The position numbers and the translations under genes are program-made. From assembly GCF_011057975.1 (NCBI RefSeq), contig NZ_CP049109.1:2449001-2513000 (forward strand): DNA of 64,000 nt, written 5' to 3'. The notes below the pieces were generated by a model. It had not been told where the DNA came from and searched no databases. It saw only the letters and a list, made by a program, of their open reading frames with translations. The stretch is from Sphingosinithalassobacter tenebrarum. GTDB taxonomy: Bacteria; Pseudomonadota; Alphaproteobacteria; Sphingomonadales; Sphingomonadaceae. Of this stretch, positions 58,929-64,000 are shown in pieces. The first letter of the stretch is position 1, and every line of letters begins with the position of its first letter.

Positions 58929-61283
58929 TCAGAATTTGACGCCGAGACCGACGCCGTAGGTCACCGGCGCGCTCCAGGTGCTGCCGATACCCAGCGTGTT
59001 GAACAGCACCTGCGTGCGATAACGATTGTCGGTGACGTTGTCGCCGAACACCGAAATCGTGAACGTGTCGGTGATATCGGTCCATTCGGCGCGCAGCGAG
59101 AGCACCTCATACGCGTCCTGCCGGAACTGTTCCGACGGATCGAAATAGAAGGACGAGGTGTAGTAGAGGTTGCCCGACAGCGTCAGGTCGCCCCCCGCCA
59201 GCATGGTCGTATAGCTTGCGCCCGCCGATGCAGTGAACTCCGGCGCACGCTGCATCTGCAGCCCCGAAGCGTCGGTCGTCGTCTGCGTCAGCGAGCCCGG
59301 TCCGATCGCGCCGCAGGCGAGGTCGCCCGTGGCGACTGCCGGATCGCAATAGCTGTAATAAGGCGCGTTGGGGAACGACTTGTAGCGGGCATGCGTCCAC
59401 GCAGCGCCCATGTTGACGCTGAACGCCTGGCTGACGCGATAGCGGACCTGGCCCTCGATCCCGTAGATTTCCGACGAAGCCGCGTTGCGGATCTGCGCCG
59501 CGCCGTTCTGATAGCTCGAAACCTGCAGGTTCTTATAGTCGTAATAATAGCCCGACAGATCGAGCGAGAACGACCGGTCGCCATATTTGTAGCCGACTTC
59601 AAAGGCGTCGATTTCCTCGGGCTCGACCACCTGCTGCGAAAGGCCGCCGACGTTCAGGATGCCCGCCTTGTAACCGCGCGTGTACGAGGCATAGATGCTC
59701 GACGACTCGCTCGGCTTGTAACGCACCACAACGCGCGGCGTCAGGCTGTCATTCGTCAGTTCGTCGACCGGGATCTTGGTTTCCGGCGGCAGGGAGCCGA
59801 CCGAAACCGGGTTGCCGTCCGGCCCGGTATAGGAAGTGATGCCGAAATTCGTCTTGAAATAGGCATCGGTCACGATGTCGTGGCTGTACCGCGCGCCGGC
59901 AGTGATGAAGAGCTGCCCCGGCACCACTTCATAGGTAAGGTCGGCAAAGCCCGCCCACGACTTGCTGAGCGTGCTGGAGCCGCCATAGTCGGCGAAAGGC
60001 GTGCCGAACGATGCGTTGACGTCCCAGGTGTCGCGCGTCTGGAAATAGTTGAGACCGACCGTCCACTGCAGCCGCGACTCGGGATGCGAATTGAGCAGGA
60101 ATTCCTGCGAGAAGGTCTCGTCAAAGATGTTCACGTTGATGTTGAACAGCGGCACCGCAGTCGCGTCGAGGTCACCGAACCAGGGCGTGTCGTCATCGCG
60201 ATACTGGGTGTACGACGTGAAGTCGGCAAAGCCGAGATCCGCCTTGACCGTCGCCTGAACGGTATCCGAATTGGTATGGAAGCTGACCGGGCCGTTCAGC
60301 GTGACATGCCCCGGCTCGCTGGTGAAGGTGCCGGCCGGCGCATAATAATAGATCAGCGGCATGCCCTGCGAATCCGATGCGCCATAGACTGCCTGGCCGC
60401 CCGCCGAGACCTTGTCGAAGAAACCGGCATCGCCGCTTTCGTCGACATAGGCGTTGACCAGCTGCGGGCTGGGATCATCCTTGGTCGTGTGCGAATAGCG
60501 CAGCAGCACCGAAACGTCGGGCGAAACTTCGAACTTCAGCCCGGCGCGCACCGACCAGCCGTGGCTTTTGCCGGCCAGGTCGTTGCCGGTCAGATCGTCG
60601 GTGATGAAACCGTCATTCTCGGAAAACTGGGCTTCGATATCCATTGCGATATTGTCGGTCACGCCGAACGTCGCATAGGCCTGACCGTTGATCTCGTTGA
60701 ACCGGCCATAGCTGAACCGCGCTTCGCCATGCGGATCGAAGCTCGGCTCGGCGGTCGTCACGATGATCGCACCGCCGGTAGTGTTGCGCCCGAACAACGT
60801 GCCCTGCGGCCCCTTCAGAACCTGGATACCCTCAACGTTGAGCAGGTCGAAATCGGCGACATAGGGGTTCGACTGGAAGAAGCCGTCAACATAGATACCG
60901 ACATTCGGGCCACCGCCCGAGGTCGTGATCGCGGTCCCGACGCCGCGGATGGTCGGCTGCGCGGCCGCGCCCTGATAGTCGAAGCGAAGCGCCGGAGTGA
61001 GCTTGGTCGTATCGGACAGCTGCGTGACGCCCGCCGTCGCGATCTGATCGCTGTCGATGCTGGTGACGCTGATCGGCACGTCGCGCGACAGTTCGGTGCG
61101 GCGCTGTGCCGTGACTACGATTTCGTTTGCGGTTTCGAAGAGCTGTTCGTCTTCAACCGTCTGCTCGGTGGTGGTCGCGTCCTGATCGGCGGTCGCGTCC
61201 TGCGCCCACGCCGCACCCGGCATCACCATCAGCGCCGTCGCCAATGCCGCGGTCGACGTTGCAATCCTGTACGAGGTCCTCAT
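58929..61283 (-). CDS. TonB-dependent receptor (catecholate/FpvA-like)
   Basis: 784 residues. Signal peptide (YRIATSTAALATALMVMPGA, cut after AWAQ), a short acidic N-terminal segment, plug (NEIVVTAQRRTELSRDVPIS, PTIRGVGTAITTSGGGPNVG, VLKGPQGTLFGRNTTGGAI) and barrel ending YGVGLGVKF. The plug resembles the sphingomonad receptors for aromatic or organic ligands rather than a siderophore receptor. ATG at 61283 has GGGAG eight bases upstream; two ATGs six and two codons upstream are alternatives. It lies between coaX and rnj. Confidence 0.92.
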   Translation of the reverse strand: MRTSYRIATSTAALATALMVMPGAAWAQDATADQDATTTEQTVEDEQLFETANEIVVTAQRRTELSRDVPISVTSIDSDQIATAGVTQLSDTTKLTPALRFDYQGAAAQPTIRGVGTAITTSGGGPNVGIYVDGFFQSNPYVADFDLLNVEGIQVLKGPQGTLFGRNTTGGAIIVTTAEPSFDPHGEARFSYGRFNEINGQAYATFGVTDNIAMDIEAQFSENDGFITDDLTGNDLAGKSHGWSVRAGLKFEVSPDVSVLLRYSHTTKDDPSPQLVNAYVDESGDAGFFDKVSAGGQAVYGASDSQGMPLIYYYAPAGTFTSEPGHVTLNGPVSFHTNSDTVQATVKADLGFADFTSYTQYRDDDTPWFGDLDATAVPLFNINVNIFDETFSQEFLLNSHPESRLQWTVGLNYFQTRDTWDVNASFGTPFADYGGSSTLSKSWAGFADLTYEVVPGQLFITAGARYSHDIVTDAYFKTNFGITSYTGPDGNPVSVGSLPPETKIPVDELTNDSLTPRVVVRYKPSESSSIYASYTRGYKAGILNVGGLSQQVVEPEEIDAFEVGYKYGDRSFSLDLSGYYYDYKNLQVSSYQNGAAQIRNAASSEIYGIEGQVRYRVSQAFSVNMGAAWTHARYKSFPNAPYYSYCDPAVATGDLACGAIGPGSLTQTTTDASGLQMQRAPEFTASAGASYTTMLAGGDLTLSGNLYYTSSFYFDPSEQFRQDAYEVLSLRAEWTDITDTFTISVFGDNVTDNRYRTQVLFNTLGIGSTWSAPVTYGVGLGVKF

Positions 61284-61467
61284 CTCCATCACTCCCTGCA
61301 CGCCGCGCCTTCCCGGAGCCCGGAGTGCGCAGTCTGGTTTCGCTACCCATGATGCCGGACGTCATGGCGGCGTTCCGGCGTTAACCGGGACGCTTCTAGG
61401 GATTGAAAAGAGGCGGCGCCAAGGCATAGCCCTTGGCAGTCAACGGATTTCGCCCTGTCGAATTGTG

Positions 61468-61489
61468 CTGTAAAACAGTTATTTTACAG
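61468..61489. promoter_or_regulatory. Palindrome overlapping the coaX stop
   Basis: CTGTAAAA and TTTTACAG, a perfect 8-base inverted repeat with a 6-base spacer, overlaps the last codons and stop of coaX and lies 185 bases upstream of the TonB receptor start. It could be an operator for the receptor or a weak hairpin at the coaX end. AT-rich, so unlike the GC-rich terminators of this window. Confidence 0.35.
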
Positions 61490-62255
61490 AACGTTGCCAG
61501 AGCAACCCGAGTCCCTGAATGGTCAGATCGGCCTCAACCGCATCGAACACGCTGGTGTGTTGCTCGAACAATATGGCCAGTCCGCCCGTGGCGACCACCT
61601 TGGCGGGCCTTCCGATCTCCTCCCGAATCCGGGCGACCAGACCCTCGATCATCGAAATATATCCCCAGTAGATACCGATGTTCATCTGATCGACGGTGTT
61701 GCGGCCGATGACGCTGTCGGTCTCGGGCGCGGCGATCGCGATGCGCGGCAGTTTGGCGGCTGCGTTGACCAGCGCGTCGAGCGACAGGTTGATACCGGGC
61801 GCGATGATCCCGCCCTTATACGCACCGCGATAGTCGATCACGTCGAACGTCGTCGCAGTGCCGAAATCGATCAGGATGACGTCGCCGGGATGCGCGGCAT
61901 GCGCGGCGATCATGCTGACCGCGCGATCGGCCCCCAGGCTCTGCGGCTCCTCGACATCGAGCGCGAAGCCCCATTGCGCCGCGCCCTTGCCCGCGATCAC
62001 CGGCTCGACGCCGAAATATTTGGTGCTGAGCACTTCGAGATTGTGGAGCGCGCGCGGCACGACGGTGGCGACGATCACGGCGGTCACCGCCGAACGGTCA
62101 TAGCCTTCGAGCTGGAGCAGCTGGTTGAGCCACACGGCATATTCATCGGCGGTGCGGCGCGGATCGGTGGCGATGCGCCAGCGCGTGCGGATCTCGCCGT
62201 CCTCCAGCAGCGCGAAGACGATGTTGGTGTTACCGGCATCGATGGCGAGCAGCAT
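61479..62255 (-). CDS. coaX: Type III pantothenate kinase
   Basis: 258 residues. ATP-dependent phosphorylation of pantothenate, first step of CoA synthesis. Motifs: [15 protein letters not shown] (phosphate binding), [45 protein letters not shown]. Actin-like ASKHA fold, dimeric. Thirteen bases separate it from birA upstream on the same strand; the two are the normal pair in this order. Confidence 0.95.
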   Translation of the reverse strand: MLLAIDAGNTNIVFALLEDGEIRTRWRIATDPRRTADEYAVWLNQLLQLEGYDRSAVTAVIVATVVPRALHNLEVLSTKYFGVEPVIAGKGAAQWGFALDVEEPQSLGADRAVSMIAAHAAHPGDVILIDFGTATTFDVIDYRGAYKGGIIAPGINLSLDALVNAAAKLPRIAIAAPETDSVIGRNTVDQMNIGIYWGYISMIEGLVARIREEIGRPAKVVATGGLAILFEQHTSVFDAVEADLTIQGLGLLWQRSVK

Positions 62256-62268
62256 TGGGGTGCGTCCT

Positions 62269-62970
62269 TCAGATCAGGAATACGTCGCCGGCGTGCATGA
62301 CATGGCGGCCGCCATCGGCCAAGCGCAGGATGAGCGCGCCGTCTCCGGTCAGCCCGGCATAGAGTCCTTCGACAACGCTGCCGTCGGCCTGCCGCGCCTG
62401 CAACGCAGTCCCCTCGGGATGCGCGCGCGCTGTCCAGCGGTCGCGGATCGCGACAATCCCCTCCCCGCGCCACCGCGCCAGCCAGCGAGAGAAGCATTCG
62501 GCCAGCGTTTCGAGGAACAGCGCCGGATCGGGCGTGGCGCCATAGGCGGCCATGCTCGTCGCGGGCCGTTCGGTATCGGTCGGATGGTGCGCGATATTGA
62601 CGCCGACGCCGATCACCACGGCATTGTCGGCGCGTTCGAGCAATATGCCCGAGAGCTTGGCGCCTTCGACCAGCAGGTCGTTGGGCCATTTGAGCAGCAA
62701 CGGCGCGTCGGGGAGGAAGGCGCGCACCGCCTCCTCCAGCGCCACCGCCGTCACCAGCGCAAGCGTCGCCGGCGGCGGATCGGCGGGACGGAGCCGAACC
62801 AGCGTGCTCGCATAGAGATTGCCTTGCGGCGATACCCAAGCCCGCCCCTGCCGCCCGCGCCCGCCGCTCTGGCGCGCGGCGCGAAGCCAGAGCCCCTCCT
62901 CGGCGCCCGAACGCGCGAGAGCGAGCATATCGGCATTGGTAGAGCCCGTCTCCGCGACGGTGCGGATCAT
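62269..62970 (-). CDS. birA: Biotin-[acetyl-CoA-carboxylase] ligase
   Basis: 233 residues. Makes biotinyl-AMP and attaches biotin to carboxylase carriers. [11 protein letters not shown], the biotin/ATP loop [29 protein letters not shown] and a C-terminal SH3-like domain are visible. No N-terminal winged helix, so it is a group I ligase without repressor function. Start at MIRTVAETG is preferred. Follows nuoN on the same strand, separated by the family D repeat. Confidence 0.94.
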   Translation of the reverse strand: MIRTVAETGSTNADMLALARSGAEEGLWLRAARQSGGRGRQGRAWVSPQGNLYASTLVRLRPADPPPATLALVTAVALEEAVRAFLPDAPLLLKWPNDLLVEGAKLSGILLERADNAVVIGVGVNIAHHPTDTERPATSMAAYGATPDPALFLETLAECFSRWLARWRGEGIVAIRDRWTARAHPEGTALQARQADGSVVEGLYAGLTGDGALILRLADGGRHVMHAGDVFLI

Positions 62971-62996
62971 GCTACCCAACTATCCACCACCGTTGG

Positions 62997-63074
62997 CACT
63001 GAGCCTGTCGAAGTGCCGTTCTTTCTTCGCAACCGATGCGCAAGAGGAGGGCGGCGCTTCGACAGGCTCAGCGT
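62997..63074. repeat. Inverted repeat element, family D
   Basis: A perfect 13-base inverted repeat, GAGCCTGTCGAAG (63001-63013) and CTTCGACAGGCTC (63057-63069), with partial extension outward (CACT / AGCG), around a 43-base centre. It fills the gap between nuoN and birA. A partial unit of the same type lies at about 56758-56786. Confidence 0.75.
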
Positions 63075-63093
63075 AAACGGCCGCATGCAAGGT

Positions 63094-64000
63094 TCAGAAC
63101 AGCGATTGCGCCGCGATGCTCGTCCAGCTTCCCAGCGGGGCGAGCAGGAACCAGCCCACCGGCGAGATGAACAGCGCCGCGACAGCCAGCAGCGCGCCTT
63201 CGATCGGCCCGGCACGACCCGCATAGGCGGGCGCCGCTTCGTCGAAATACATCACCTTGATGACGCGCAGATAATAATAGGCCGCGATCACCGAGCCGAC
63301 GATGCCCGCAACCGCCAGCGGGAACAGTCCGGCATTCACGGCCGCGATGAACACTTCCAGCTTGGCGAAAAAGCCGAGCAGCGGCGGAATGCCCGCGAAG
63401 GAAAACATGAAGATCGCCATCGCCAGCGCCAGGCCCGGCCGGTTGCGCGACATGCCCGCCATGCTGCTGATCGTCTCGACCGGCTGGCCGCTCTCGTCGC
63501 GCATCTGCAGCACGATGATGAACGCGCCGAGCGTCATCACGATATAGACGGCGAGGTAGAAGAGCACGCTCGCCACGCCCGCCTGCGTTCCCGCGGCAAG
63601 GCCGATCAGCATGAAGCCGACATTGTTGATCGACGAATAGGCGAGCAGCCGCTTGATGTTGTTCTGCCCGATCGCGGCGATCGCACCGAAGAAGATCGAG
63701 GCGAGCGCGGCGAAGACGACGATCTGGCGCCAGTCCGAGACCGCGGGCGCCATCGCTTCCATCGCGACGCGCACCGCCATCGCCATCGCCGCGACCTTGG
63801 GCGCCGAGGCGAAGAAAGCCGTCACCGGCGTCGGCGCGCCTTCGTAAACGTCGGGCGTCCACATGTGGAACGGCACCGCCGACACCTTGAAGGCGAGCCC
63901 GGCAAATACGAACACCAGCCCGAAGAGCAGCCCCAGCGACTCTTCGCCCGCATAAGCATCGGCGATCCCGTCGAACAGCGTCGTGCCGCTGAAGCCGTAC
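63094..64000 (-). CDS. nuoN: NADH-quinone oxidoreductase subunit N, C-terminal part, cut by right edge
   Basis: The visible 301 residues are the C-terminal two thirds of NuoN, an antiporter-like proton-pumping subunit of complex I. From the edge it reads YGFSGTTLFDGIADAYAGEE, FVFAGLAFKVSAVPFHMWTP (conserved Lys and His), DVYEGAPTPVTAFFASAPK, then KRLLAYSSINNVGFMLIGLA. About eight helices are visible. Last gene of the nuo operon, whose other genes lie outside the window. Confidence 0.95.
   Translation of the reverse strand, partial: YGFSGTTLFDGIADAYAGEESLGLLFGLVFVFAGLAFKVSAVPFHMWTPDVYEGAPTPVTAFFASAPKVAAMAMAVRVAMEAMAPAVSDWRQIVVFAALASIFFGAIAAIGQNNIKRLLAYSSINNVGFMLIGLAAGTQAGVASVLFYLAVYIVMTLGAFIIVLQMRDESGQPVETISSMAGMSRNRPGLALAMAIFMFSFAGIPPLLGFFAKLEVFIAAVNAGLFPLAVAGIVGSVIAAYYYLRVIKVMYFDEAAPAYAGRAGPIEGALLAVAALFISPVGWFLLAPLGSWTSIAAQSLF

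Noticed and set aside
58872..61352. 826-codon open frame opposite the second TonB receptor
   Set aside because: Antisense shadow; the receptor is on the minus strand.

Overview
The window is about 64 kb of high-GC chromosome from an alphaproteobacterium, almost certainly of the order Sphingomonadales (Sphingomonas/Sphingopyxis type). The evidence is the gene sets and their order: cobA-DUF2849-cysI-DUF934-cysH, eno-ftsB-pdhA-pdhB with a lipoyl domain fused to E1-beta, yqeY-dnaG-rpoD, and nuoN-birA-coaX with rnj-DUF1467 nearby. There are also two large TonB-dependent receptors and several sphingomonad-type palindromic repeats. No rRNA, tRNA, CRISPR array, insertion sequence or prophage was recognised. 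Coding density is very high, with no gene-free stretch over 300 bases and many 4-base stop/start overlaps.

Left part (1-22.8 kb): a glycosyltransferase cut by the edge; a coupled hydrolase/DUF1963 pair divergent from selO; a succinylglutamate-semialdehyde dehydrogenase; a PAS-GGDEF diguanylate cyclase; the siroheme and assimilatory sulfate/sulfite reduction operon; an NHL-repeat protein with a GMC oxidoreductase; a TonB receptor plus secreted tyrosine phosphatase operon divergent from an unusual two-headed TetR regulator; dnaB; UPF0262, a GH25-like protein and cytidine deaminase in tandem; and an orphan protein that looks like a seven-bladed propeller.

Middle part (22.8-46.4 kb): pyruvate dehydrogenase E1 genes, ftsB and enolase; a YqjD/YqjE-like membrane stress cluster; rhomboid protease, greA and the carAB operon; yqeY-dnaG-rpoD; and a TetR-controlled HlyD/ABC exporter. 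Accessory change is concentrated in carAB and in the dnaG operon. carA carries an in-frame palindromic element of about 45 codons. Its last 50 codons are duplicated downstream around an unknown gene, and a small membrane protein gene sits before carB. A DUF559 nuclease gene flanked by inverted repeats is spliced exactly between yqeY and dnaG.

Right part (46.4-64 kb): a MoxR ATPase and its usual VWA partner are separated by a roughly 4.3 kb accessory stretch (small Cys-rich protein, MITE-like element, XRE/DUF2975 pair, BcrA-type ABC transporter, GT-C glycosyltransferase). A degenerate HPt protein lies divergent from a giant coiled-coil membrane protein. Then come DUF1467 and RNase J, a TonB receptor lying between rnj and coaX, birA, and the C-terminal part of nuoN running off the edge.

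The most unusual material is the repeat biology. At least five distinct palindromic or inverted-repeat families occur, two of which have become part of coding genes (carA and the DUF559 gene). All functional assignments come from reading protein motifs and gene context; no database search was run.
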